Source: a virus. Taken from it: 43,059 nt of DNA. The notes under the pieces were generated by a model that was not told the origin of the DNA, searched no databases, and saw only the letters and a program-made list of their open reading frames with translations. Below are positions 6,685 to 14,138 of the stretch, piece by piece. The translations under genes were made by a program, and so were the position numbers. The DNA lies in the IMG/VR virus record IMGVR_UViG_3300032116_000430, positions 1-43,059 of that record, one strand, 5' to 3'. The number at the start of each line of letters is the position of its first letter. The stretch's first letter is position 1.

Positions 6685-6720
6685 AATCGGAAGCACGCCG
6701 CCAGGCGGCTCAAAGAAAAA

Positions 6721-6749
6721 GGGTCGGACACCCCCAAAGCATCCGACCC
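6721..6749 (-). terminator. hairpin in the divergent region before the primase gene
   Basis: GGGTCGGA and TCCGACCC form an 8-base stem (9 with the flanking base on one side). The minus strand continues CCCTTTTTCTTT, a proper U tract. It would stop antisense transcripts leaving the primase gene. The same stem sequence recurs at 40520..40549. Confidence 0.6.
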
Positions 6750-6787
6750 TTAGGCAGCCAATTTGTCCAACCACGAGATTCTAACAC

Positions 6788-9223
6788 ATGGAACGTTGGA
6801 ACCAGTCCAGCGAGAGGAACCCCTGTCCAATTTGCGGCCGAACAAAAGACGGTGATTGCCGCATTCGCGCTGATGGCGAGATGGTTTTCTGTCATCGAGG
6901 CAAGAGCTTCGGCCCACCGGATCGACTGAAGATCGGTCAGGTCCTGACCGACGCCTCAGGTCGCCGCTGGGCCTACAGTAGGGACTCGCGGGACGACAGC
7001 AGGGATGGCGCGGTGTTCGTGATTGACCGGGGCAAGGGCCACGGGCTCCCGGCTTGCGAGCCGATGCCCGCTGCGGTCCCACTGCCGGCGCACAAAGGCA
7101 ATGAGTCCTGCTTCATTACGACATATCAATACCGGCAGGATTTAAGGGTACAAAGACATGACTACGAGGGCGAGAAGAAGAAAGATTTTCAACCGCAATT
7201 CTTCTTTAATGAGCGCTGGAATGCTGGCGCTGGTTCCGAGATATGGCCGTTTTATGGATCGCTTGATAGCAATTCTGGCAGCTCTGTCATAGAAGTTGAA
7301 GGCGAGAAGTGTGTAGAGATATTGCGAGCTAATGGAATTGCGGCGATTACTCACCCTGGCCACCAACGAGACGAAACAAGCTGCAGAGCAAGGTATGCCG
7401 GCCTGCTATCGGTAGGCGTCAAGACTGTTTATTTTATTTCTGACAATGATGCGCCAGGCAGAAAGAAGGCTGCTGCATTTTTAGCTGCTGCGCAACTTGC
7501 GCAGATCGAGCTGCGCATCATCCCAGCAGAATCCATTTGTGACGTACCCGATGGCGGCAGCGTCGATGACATGCCGGCAGAGCAGTTGGGTTCATTGATT
7601 GCAGCAGCGATTAAATCAGCGTCTGGAGCCAAGCCAGCGCCGCTTACTCGCATCAGTTTTGCTGCGATCAAGAAAGCGCTGCAGGATTTTTATGAAACCA
7701 ACCCTGCTTCTGCGGCAGACATTCAAGCTGGCATTGCGGATATTGCATCAGCGCATGATGCGTCAGCATTTGACACCAGGAGGATATGGGATTCATTAGA
7801 AGAGGACCGGCAAGTTGAAAGCGAAGCACTTGGCGCTACTGACGCAATAACAGAGCGTCAGAATATAGCAGTCAAGAGAGCATCTGTCACTACTTCTGAT
7901 TACTTGCCTGATATGTTGCTTGATGCGGTCGAAACATTGACGGCTAACCTTGCCTGCGATCCGCTTACGGCAGTGGCAGTGGTCCTTACTACTGCTGCCG
8001 GTGCATTTAGAGCGGGCCATCGGGTTGATGCAGGCGATGGCTTGTTTGTTAAGGAGCCCGTAATTTGGCTGCTACTCGCCGGTTCATCAGGTAGCGGCAA
8101 GAGCCCAATTATGCGCCACTTATGCCAGTACAGGCTACGACTTGTCCTGAATCATTACGATCACATTAGCGATACCGCTGAATCCGAATACGAATCACGC
8201 TATCTTAATGTAGCGAAAGCATTGCGTCCCGATAAGCCAGAGGCATTACAGACTTGTATCACAAACTTTACGACCGAATCCCTTACTGGGATCCTAGGCG
8301 ATAACCACCGGCAGGGGTTGGGCACGTTTATCTACTCAGAGGAGGTTAAGGAGATCCTTGGTAACTTTGATGAATACAAGGCCGGCGGCAAAGGGAAAGG
8401 CAAGGAAACGTTTCTGTGCTTATTCGATGGCAATGTTAGCGCTTCGCATCGTGTCGGCAGGAGAACCAAGATGGTTAAAGGTAAAGTCCAGAACGCATTA
8501 CTCGGTGGCGTGCAGCCTGGTGTATTCCGCCGGATGGTTGAAGAGGGCGATGATGCTGGCCTATTTGCTCGATGCCTGATGGTGCCGCTGGTCAATGATT
8601 ACACGGAGCCAAACTTTTGCCGTTCACCAGAGGAGCTTGTAGCGGTACACATGGCTGAGCAATGCTTGGAGAACTTTTATTTACGCTGCCTTGAATTGAA
8701 GCCGATCGTATTAAGGCTTGAGCCGGAAGCGGTAGAATTATTTAAGGCGCTGCACCGCGATACTTACGACAAGTCACAGGCTGTGTCGCTTGAAAGCCAA
8801 AAGGCTGTATTTGGCAAGCGGCTTGGCTATGTGCTGCAAGTTGCGCTTGTTATGCACTTATGCCGTGTTGCTGCCGGCGAGGAAACGGTTAGCGAGCTAT
8901 ACCTGTCCAAGCAGTTACTAGCGCGTGCTACGGTGTTGGTGGATTTACTTCAGAGCTACGCGATTGTGGAGCAGCAGGAAAGTCAGATGCAGAAGCATGG
9001 TGCGTTTGACCTTAATAGGCGCATTCACACTTACGCCAAGGCCAACAATGGTTGCACTGTTGCTAAGTTCGCGGCGGCCTGCGTGCCAATTCGACATCGC
9101 AAAACCGTGCAGGCTGCACAGATCAAGGCTGCAATGGAGCAGCTAGTTTCGATGGGTCTTGGCGAATGGCGTCAATCTAAGAATGCGCAAACTTTTGTGG
9201 CACTTGGAAGGTTCCCCGATTAG
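6788..9223 (+). CDS. primase-helicase (Zn finger, TOPRIM, DUF3987-type ATPase)
   Basis: This 811-residue replication protein has three parts. An N-terminal zinc finger uses C13, C16, C24 and C35 (CPIC ... FCHRG). A TOPRIM-like region at about residues 165-265 has VIEVEGEK (E169/E171) and ISDNDAPGRKKA (D219, D221), the metal-binding residues of primases. A RecA-like ATPase begins near residue 425 with Walker A AGSSGSGKSP (K438, S439), followed by a putative Walker B region FIYSEEV. The combination matches phage and prophage TOPRIM-DUF3987 proteins that prime and unwind at the fork. It is the first gene of the plus-strand replication block. No DNA polymerase was found in the window, so host polymerase is probably recruited. 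Confidence 0.92.
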   Translation: MERWNQSSERNPCPICGRTKDGDCRIRADGEMVFCHRGKSFGPPDRLKIGQVLTDASGRRWAYSRDSRDDSRDGAVFVIDRGKGHGLPACEPMPAAVPLPAHKGNESCFITTYQYRQDLRVQRHDYEGEKKKDFQPQFFFNERWNAGAGSEIWPFYGSLDSNSGSSVIEVEGEKCVEILRANGIAAITHPGHQRDETSCRARYAGLLSVGVKTVYFISDNDAPGRKKAAAFLAAAQLAQIELRIIPAESICDVPDGGSVDDMPAEQLGSLIAAAIKSASGAKPAPLTRISFAAIKKALQDFYETNPASAADIQAGIADIASAHDASAFDTRRIWDSLEEDRQVESEALGATDAITERQNIAVKRASVTTSDYLPDMLLDAVETLTANLACDPLTAVAVVLTTAAGAFRAGHRVDAGDGLFVKEPVIWLLLAGSSGSGKSPIMRHLCQYRLRLVLNHYDHISDTAESEYESRYLNVAKALRPDKPEALQTCITNFTTESLTGILGDNHRQGLGTFIYSEEVKEILGNFDEYKAGGKGKGKETFLCLFDGNVSASHRVGRRTKMVKGKVQNALLGGVQPGVFRRMVEEGDDAGLFARCLMVPLVNDYTEPNFCRSPEELVAVHMAEQCLENFYLRCLELKPIVLRLEPEAVELFKALHRDTYDKSQAVSLESQKAVFGKRLGYVLQVALVMHLCRVAAGEETVSELYLSKQLLARATVLVDLLQSYAIVEQQESQMQKHGAFDLNRRIHTYAKANNGCTVAKFAAACVPIRHRKTVQAAQIKAAMEQLVSMGLGEWRQSKNAQTFVALGRFPD

Positions 9224-9227
9224 GGGC

Positions 9228-9256
9228 TTGACAAAAAGGCGACAGCGTGCAATGCT
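9228..9256 (+). promoter_or_regulatory. sigma70-type promoter candidate
   Basis: A consensus -35 TTGACA at 9228..9233 is followed after 17 bases by AATGCT, a weak -10. It sits between the primase stop and the next gene's ATG at 9281, about 24 bases before the start. Confidence 0.45.
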
Positions 9257-9280
9257 TGGGTGTCCAACACGAAACGTGCC

Positions 9281-9805
9281 ATGAGCACCGATTTAACGCC
9301 AGAGCATTCCGCTCGCCCTTTAGGCAGCCCTGGCTTTCCTGAAGTCGTAGCTGCTTACAGATATGTCGATAGCGTGGTGCAACACGCTGATGCGATTTCC
9401 CCCCGTGGCGGCCATGCTTGGCATGGCTGGGCATTGCGCGAAGCATTCTTGGCTGGCTGCACGCATTACCGTGAGAACGGTGGTTACATTGTTCCGACTC
9501 CTGCAGAAGTCGCCTGGAAGGAAGCGCCGCCAGAAAGACTTGAGCAGTTTTCGTCAGCAACTCAAACGCTAGGCCGGCACCTTGACGAGCTTTGCGAGGA
9601 GCATTTTCGGAATGGCTCAGTAACTGCACTTAAAGCGCTAGAAGCCGCGCTTAAAGGGGAGTGGATGGTTCGGCTTGCATTCCGAATCTCGCCAATGATT
9701 GTGCTGAGGAAGTTTAGGGAAAGAATTGAAAAGGAGCCGTCGCTTGATCGCGGCTCGGAAAGTTCGCTTTCTGAGTTTAGTGATGGGGGAATGCCGCTTG
9801 GCTGA
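9281..9805 (+). CDS. hypothetical helical protein
   Basis: This 174-residue protein opens MSTDLTPEHSARPLGSPGFP and is mostly helical. It contains GGHAWHGWALREAFLAGCTH and a later charged helical region (LGRHLDELCEEHF, LRKFRERIEKEP). The ATG at 9281 is preferred; a GTG at 9260 in frame would place the start inside the promoter region. I do not recognise it. Its position between the primase and the ERF-like gene suggests a replication or recombination accessory, as does the nearby promoter candidate. Confidence 0.7.
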   Translation: MSTDLTPEHSARPLGSPGFPEVVAAYRYVDSVVQHADAISPRGGHAWHGWALREAFLAGCTHYRENGGYIVPTPAEVAWKEAPPERLEQFSSATQTLGRHLDELCEEHFRNGSVTALKALEAALKGEWMVRLAFRISPMIVLRKFRERIEKEPSLDRGSESSLSEFSDGGMPLG

Positions 9806-9819
9806 CTAGCTTGCCTTAT

Positions 9820-9828
9820 GCTACAATT
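9820..9828 (+). promoter_or_regulatory. promoter-like box GCTACAATT
   Basis: GCTACAATT on the plus strand, 22 bases before the ATG at 9850. TTGGCT lies 18 bases upstream of TACAAT, giving a reasonable sigma70-type pair. It would drive the ERF / SSB-like / nuclease operon. Confidence 0.6.
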
Positions 9829-9849
9829 TGCTTGTTCCGCTGATTTCCC

Positions 9850-10518
9850 ATGGCACGCACACCAACTGCACCACCGCCAATTCAACCGCCAGCGCCAATG
9901 GTCCAACCTGTCGCGCCGCTGCCGCAAGTGACGCAACTTCCTAGGCTTTCTTTGCTTGAAGCAATCGCTGCCGCCAAGGCTAATTTTGGCGATCTCAGCT
10001 TTGACCAAGATAACGTGTATTTGAAAAGCAAGTACACTGGCTTGCCCAAGCTACTTAAGGCAGTTGAACCAGCTCTACTTGAACTGGGGATCGTAATTCA
10101 TTCGCAATTTGTTTACGAGGAGCCCTTTTGGCGCCTGCGCACAACTGTTGGTTTTAAGGATGGTAGCGAGGATTTCTGTTCGGACTTCCTTGTTACTGAT
10201 ATGTCGAACATGCACAAGTTCGCCGCCAACTTCAAGATCGGCACACGTTACAATCTGTTTGCGCTTCTAGCCATTTGTCCTGAAAAGGACGATGATGGCA
10301 ACGAGGCCGTTTATGGCAACAGCCCGCCTGCTGCAACGCAGCTTCCTGGCCTGCCTGGTGGCGTGCAATCATGGCCGGCTCCTGGCCAGCAGGTGCAAGC
10401 GCCGCCAGCAATGTATCCGCAACAAGCGGTGCATCCCGGCTGGCAACCTCAGCCACCGATGGCGACCATGCCACCGGCCATGGTTAATCCTGTCCAACCT
10501 CTGCCTGTCCTTCAGTGA
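9850..10518 (+). CDS. ERF-like single-strand annealing protein
   Basis: This 222-residue protein has a Pro-rich N-terminus (residues 1-32). A conserved core of about 33-155 follows: KYTGLPKLLKAVEPALLELG, then TVGFKDGSEDFCSDFLVTDM and GTRYNLFALLAI. That order matches ERF-superfamily recombinases, which anneal single strands during phage recombination. The C-terminal 70 residues are Pro/Gln/Met-rich and probably disordered. It overlaps the next gene (GTGA). The neighbouring SSB-like protein and nuclease complete a classic phage recombination cassette. Confidence 0.8.
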   Translation: MARTPTAPPPIQPPAPMVQPVAPLPQVTQLPRLSLLEAIAAAKANFGDLSFDQDNVYLKSKYTGLPKLLKAVEPALLELGIVIHSQFVYEEPFWRLRTTVGFKDGSEDFCSDFLVTDMSNMHKFAANFKIGTRYNLFALLAICPEKDDDGNEAVYGNSPPAATQLPGLPGGVQSWPAPGQQVQAPPAMYPQQAVHPGWQPQPPMATMPPAMVNPVQPLPVLQ

Positions 10519-11300
10519 CCTATTCCCAACCGCAACAGTCACAGTATCGCCCCAATCGCACTGCGCTTTGGGTAAACGATCGCAAGAGCGCTGCCAACCA
10601 GCCTGATTACAAAGGCAACTTGGAGCTTTCCTACGCCTTGGTTCAGGAATTGCTGGCCGCTTTTAATGCCGGCCAGTACACGCAGGATCGAGGCGGCCAG
10701 CCTTGCATCAAGCTGGACATTGCGCTTTACGGCCAGCAAGTTACGCCAGGCGATAAAAAGCCGGTTCTTTCGGGTCAGCTTTCTACTTTGGCGGATACTC
10801 AGCGTGGTGCTGCAGCGCGTCAGCAAGCTGCGCAGCAGTACGGGCAAGGGCAGGCACCTACTCCGATGCCTCAGCAGATGCCCCAGCAGCCGCAGTACGC
10901 CCAGCCACAGCCTCAGCAGCAACCACAGCCGGCCCCTGCCCCGCCTCAGCCAGCGCCTGGCCAGCTCTACGGCTCCCAGCCGCAGTACGGGCACCCACAG
11001 CCGATGCAGCCCAGCCCCCAGCAGCCGCAAGCTCCTGAGGGCTGGGCTGGCCTGGTCTGGTCTGCATTGGCTGGTGCTGCACCACAGCAGCCGCAAGCTC
11101 CCGAGGGCTGGCCTGCTCATGTTCCTGTGCCTGCTGGCTTCGCTGCACCGCAGCAGCCGGCACCTCAGCCACCTTTCCCACCTCAGCAGCCTTACAGGCA
11201 CGATCAGCCTACGCCTGTAGCGCCTCCAGCGCCCGCCCAGCCGATCCCTGGTGCGATCCACGGCCAGCCTCCTGCCCCTGTCCTCCCGGCTAATTTCTGA
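10515..11300 (+). CDS. putative single-strand DNA-binding protein with Pro/Gln tail
   Basis: This 261-residue protein starts at GTG 10515, overlapping the previous stop. Residues 15-85 form the only folded part: ALWVNDRKSAANQPDYKGNL, then a helix and CIKLDIALYG. This resembles short OB-like phage proteins with the GALW.N..K signature. The remaining 175 residues are Pro/Gln/Ala-rich with a repeated PQQPQAPEGW (codons near 11020 and 11085). Disordered tails of this kind are typical of SSB-type hubs. Placed between an annealing protein and a nuclease, an SSB role is plausible but not proven. Confidence 0.6.
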   Translation: MTYSQPQQSQYRPNRTALWVNDRKSAANQPDYKGNLELSYALVQELLAAFNAGQYTQDRGGQPCIKLDIALYGQQVTPGDKKPVLSGQLSTLADTQRGAAARQQAAQQYGQGQAPTPMPQQMPQQPQYAQPQPQQQPQPAPAPPQPAPGQLYGSQPQYGHPQPMQPSPQQPQAPEGWAGLVWSALAGAAPQQPQAPEGWPAHVPVPAGFAAPQQPAPQPPFPPQQPYRHDQPTPVAPPAPAQPIPGAIHGQPPAPVLPANF

Positions 11301-12196
11301 TGCCTGAACTGCGTTTACTCCCGGCTCAGCCGGGAGTTTTTTTTAGAGAAGAAGACCACAAGTATTTCTACATGCAAGCGCCTCGCGCTATTGAGGTGCC
11401 GTCGTCTTCGCATATTATTGCATTGGCCGGCGGTAAGGACTTCGACAAGACGCGATGGCGCCAGTCGCTAATGCGCAAAGGGCTTAACGAAATGGGCGCC
11501 GAGTATTTTATGGAGCGCGTCAGAGATATTCGCGCTGATGTTGGCACAAGGTTTCATGCTATGGCTGGCTTGTCGCTTGGCTCCTTTGAGCAAGAAGCAG
11601 TAGAGCCAGAATGCCCCAAGGACACGGAAGCTGCCGCAATACATAAGCTATGGCTTAAAAATGTCCTTCCCCGCATCGGGAAGGTCTATGTCATCGAAGA
11701 ACCAATGATCCATCCAGGCGGCTGCTATGGCTTGACGCCTGATCTCGTCGCTGAGGTCGATGGTATTGTTACCATGTGCGACTGGAAAAGCAATCAAGCT
11801 GAACACTTTGCCGAGCGTTACCAACGACTGTCCGACTACGCCCCCGATGATGAAATCTTGCGTGGCATTTGCGAGCACCTTGCCAAGGTGGACGCAGAAG
11901 TGTATGGCAAGGTGCGAGAGGTAACTGCTCGCGTGCGTGATGGCTGGCAGATGCAACAAGGCTCCTACTGCTTTGGCGTGGAGGCAGTTCACGGGTTGCG
12001 CGTAGAGCGTGGCATCAATTTTATGTTATCAGTCGATGGCGTCAAGGAGCACCACTGGAACCGGCCTGATCTCGACCAAGGCTGGCTGCAGTTTGCCGGC
12101 GGGTTGTTGTTACACCACCAGCGATCGGTCCTGACTGGTGGCCATGCCGTGTTTCAAGCTGCGCTTAATGCGTTGGCTCCCATGATGCGCCACTGA
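11300..12196 (+). CDS. PD-(D/E)XK family exonuclease
   Basis: This 298-residue protein has motifs of the RecB/Cas4-like nuclease family. The N-terminus FFREEDHKYFY then VPSSSHIIAL matches the usual opening of such phage nucleases. Active-site candidates are H86 in GTRFHAM, E133 or E134, D148 in TPDLV and D161-x-K163 in DWKSN. It would resect DNA for the annealing protein, as lambda Exo does for Beta. The ATG overlaps the preceding stop (TGATG). A perfect intrinsic terminator lies across codons 6-15, just before the conserved N-terminus, so expression may be attenuated. No internal start allows that conserved N-terminus to be kept. Confidence 0.8.
   Translation: MPELRLLPAQPGVFFREEDHKYFYMQAPRAIEVPSSSHIIALAGGKDFDKTRWRQSLMRKGLNEMGAEYFMERVRDIRADVGTRFHAMAGLSLGSFEQEAVEPECPKDTEAAAIHKLWLKNVLPRIGKVYVIEEPMIHPGGCYGLTPDLVAEVDGIVTMCDWKSNQAEHFAERYQRLSDYAPDDEILRGICEHLAKVDAEVYGKVREVTARVRDGWQMQQGSYCFGVEAVHGLRVERGINFMLSVDGVKEHHWNRPDLDQGWLQFAGGLLLHHQRSVLTGGHAVFQAALNALAPMMRH
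11317..11344 (+). terminator. intrinsic terminator embedded in the 5' end of the nuclease gene
   Basis: ACTCCCGGC and GCCGGGAGT form a perfect 9-base stem with the 3-base loop TCA, followed by eight T. It lies 17 bases inside the coding sequence. It could end the ERF/SSB transcript while letting a fraction continue, with the leading ribosome melting the stem. Confidence 0.75.
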
Positions 12197-12206
12197 GGTT
12201 GCGTGG

Positions 12207-12212
12207 TATGAT
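12207..12212 (+). promoter_or_regulatory. promoter-like -10 box TATGAT
   Basis: GTGGTATGATTCTGG contains TATGAT 24 bases before the ATG at 12236, between the nuclease stop and the cyAbrB start. It resembles GCTATGATT at 39457..39465. No clear -35. Confidence 0.45.
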
Positions 12213-12235
12213 TCTGGGGTATTGCATTCATCCCA

Positions 12236-12895
12236 ATGCCCACCAAAACCAAAGCCGCTCCCGTTGCTGAGAAGCCCATCGCAGATCCGGCTCTTGAAGA
12301 GGAGCTGGAAGACAACATGGCCGACAAAGAGGATTCTGCCATTGACGAGCTTGCTCCTGACGGCTGGGGAGACGGCGACGACGGCGGCACTGAGCCCGAT
12401 GGCCAGTTTCATCACGAAAGCGCCGAGACTTCCGAAGCCCAAGAACCTGAAGCCGTTACTCGGCTTGTTGGCGCCGAGCTGCTTGTTTTCTACAACGAAA
12501 AAACTGCGGCCGGTCGCATTTATTCTGACATTGCCTTTGATGCCGGCTATCGGACCACTACCAAGACTGGCCAAGAGCGAGTGATGAAGAGTCAGTTCGC
12601 CAACGCGCTTTTGCAGGCGCAAGGCATTGACACTGGCACCAGTCCTGCTGGCCATGGCGGTTCCCATGCTGGGGAAACCAGGGCTCGGGTTACCGGCCAG
12701 GGCCAACTGCTGGTGTCGCAACTGGCTGCCCGCAAGATCGGGGCGCAAGCGGGTGAGGTGTTCGAGGTCTCCTACCCCAGCGACCGCACCATCCTCCTGA
12801 CGCCTACCGGCATCGTGGAGCCCGTGCGCCCCCGCAAGGGTGAGTCCATCGAGCAGCCTGGCACGCCTCTCCTGGACGACGCTCAGGCGGCCTGA
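12236..12895 (+). CDS. cyanobacterial AbrB-family (cyAbrB) transcription regulator
   Basis: This 219-residue protein has an acidic disordered N-terminus (residues 17-75) and a cyAbrB-like core at about 77-192. The core matches the pattern of cyanobacterial AbrB: LVGAELL, GYRTTTKTGQERV, FANALLQAQGI, then the second half RVTGQGQLLV and GEVFEVSYPSDRTILL. In cyanobacteria these proteins bind DNA widely and adjust nitrogen and carbon gene expression. A phage copy could rewire host transcription or organise phage DNA. The extra acidic N-terminus is unlike host cyAbrB and may change DNA binding or recruit a partner. It has its own promoter-like box and converges on the gene at 12883..13041. Family assignment is from motif memory, without a profile search. 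Confidence 0.75.
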   Translation: MPTKTKAAPVAEKPIADPALEEELEDNMADKEDSAIDELAPDGWGDGDDGGTEPDGQFHHESAETSEAQEPEAVTRLVGAELLVFYNEKTAAGRIYSDIAFDAGYRTTTKTGQERVMKSQFANALLQAQGIDTGTSPAGHGGSHAGETRARVTGQGQLLVSQLAARKIGAQAGEVFEVSYPSDRTILLTPTGIVEPVRPRKGESIEQPGTPLLDDAQAA

Positions 12896-13041
12896 GTTGG
12901 CACTGGTAGAGGCGTCTGATCAAGATGCTTCCACCAGCACAGAAACCCGCAGCGCGTGTAGCAATGCACGCGCTGCATTGCTATGTTTTCCGGTACGTCT
13001 TCATGCTGTGCGCTGCCATTCCACCATGAAACGCGGACCAT
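12883..13041 (-). CDS. small hypothetical protein after the C39 peptidase
   Basis: A 52-residue frame starts at ATG 13041, one base after the stop of the peptidase gene, which argues for a real gene. It opens MVRVSWWNGSAQHEDVPENI and has HCYTRCGFLCWW near residues 27-38, so it is rich in Cys and Trp. Its end overlaps the cyAbrB gene by 13 bases in convergent orientation. Role unknown; an accessory to the lysis cassette is possible. Confidence 0.5.
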   Translation of the reverse strand: MVRVSWWNGSAQHEDVPENIAMQRVHCYTRCGFLCWWKHLDQTPLPVPTQAA

Positions 13042-13042
13042 G

Positions 13043-13777
13043 TTAGCTGACAAGGAAACGATGTACCCACATTCCTGTTCTAGCTGTATCGACAGCGCCA
13101 GAATCGTAGATGCGCTTAGCGTCAACGTTGCCGGCGCCAGCAACGCAAGCGGCATAAATCAGTCGATCAGTGTAGAAGCCGTCAAAAAACTTGCTTGTTA
13201 AATCGTAGCGCCAAGTGGCAGCGTTAAACTCCGACCACGGATCTTTAACATTTAGGTCATGGCGATTACTGTTAGCTCTGGCTTTTAAGCCATCAAGGCA
13301 GATAACGTGGCCGCTTCCGGTAAACCAGCCGTGGGTGATCAGGAACTCGCCAGCTTTCAGCCAGTCATAAACTTGCGCTAGGCTTGCATTATTTTCGTAT
13401 TTATACGGTCTTCCGTAAGGAAGAATAACGCGACCCATTACAGCAGGATCGCCCGCTACTCCCTGCGCCAACAGGTTGCGCCTGATTTTTTGCACGTTGG
13501 CGTCACCTACCGCCATGCCAATGCAAGCGGCTTGGCATGTAGACGCATCGGGCTGGCTAAGATTTAATGCCTTAACCTTTGTCACCCATTCAGTACGCTC
13601 AACTGGCGCAAGTGGTGGTTGCTTGACAGGTACGGCATTGTCCCAAATGCTACCTAGCCCCCCATCAGTGCTGAGACTGCCGGCAGGTAGAGCACGCTCT
13701 ACGGCATTCCAGAATGCAACATGATGCGGAAGGTCAAAATTAGTGTGCTCAACAAAAGATTGCAGTGTTCGTGTCAT
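13043..13777 (-). CDS. C39-like cysteine peptidase, candidate endolysin
   Basis: This 244-residue protein carries a papain-like C39 signature at about residues 70-190. SQPDASTCQAAC holds the candidate Cys81 (C85 less likely). GSGHVICLDG holds His157 and VKDPWSEF holds Asp179. Proteins of this kind occur in cyanophages and cyanobacterial prophages and probably cleave peptide cross-links in the cell wall. It lies directly after a two-helix membrane protein with an ATGA overlap, a lysis-cassette arrangement. The leader is ACAACCAGCC. A role as a tail-tip wall peptidase is the alternative. No signal peptide is visible, so release would need the holin. Confidence 0.7.
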   Translation of the reverse strand: MTRTLQSFVEHTNFDLPHHVAFWNAVERALPAGSLSTDGGLGSIWDNAVPVKQPPLAPVERTEWVTKVKALNLSQPDASTCQAACIGMAVGDANVQKIRRNLLAQGVAGDPAVMGRVILPYGRPYKYENNASLAQVYDWLKAGEFLITHGWFTGSGHVICLDGLKARANSNRHDLNVKDPWSEFNAATWRYDLTSKFFDGFYTDRLIYAACVAGAGNVDAKRIYDSGAVDTARTGMWVHRFLVS

Positions 13778-14118
13778 GGCTGGTTGTCATTGCGGAGATC
13801 AGGGTTAAGCGTCCAAAAGCCTTCTTCGTACTTTTCGGCCTTTTCTTTTTCCTTGCCGGCGGTGCCGACAATATAGCCTAGCACCACGCCAGCGCTTAGC
13901 GGGCCGCCGGCTCCCATACCTGCGATAGTTAAGCCCTTGTCCCAGCACTGATCAATGTCGCCGCCGGCAGCGCGGCAGTCCCTGATGTACCTATGCCCTG
14001 AAACTGCAAGCGTAATCAATACTATTGCGGCACCAGCAAGCCCAATGATTGTTTTTACGTCAAGCTGCATTGACGTTTTGCCTGTTGGAATCTTGGAATC
14101 GGAACTGGCTTGCGTCAT
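13774..14118 (-). CDS. putative holin (two membrane helices)
   Basis: This 114-residue protein has two likely membrane segments: TIIGLAGAAIVLITLAVSG (about residues 25-43) and GLTIAGMGAGGPLSAGVVLG (about 66-85). A short polar loop with two Cys joins them, and the C-terminal tail is charged. Size, helices and position directly before the wall peptidase fit a class II holin. The ATG at 14118 is chosen since further upstream codons overlap the next gene. A membrane anchor for another complex is the alternative. Confidence 0.6.
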   Translation of the reverse strand: MTQASSDSKIPTGKTSMQLDVKTIIGLAGAAIVLITLAVSGHRYIRDCRAAGGDIDQCWDKGLTIAGMGAGGPLSAGVVLGYIVGTAGKEKEKAEKYEEGFWTLNPDLRNDNQP

Positions 14119-14138
14119 GGCCGGCAGTGAGGCTGAGC

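Noticed and set aside
10539-11261. Minus-strand frame of 240 codons opposite the SSB-like gene
   Set aside because: It is the reverse reading of a Pro/Gln-rich low-complexity tract (Leu/Arg/Trp-rich result), with no start signals.
12110-12748. Minus-strand frame of 212 codons opposite the cyAbrB gene
   Set aside because: Ser/Gly/Phe-rich antisense shadow; the plus-strand frame has clear family motifs.
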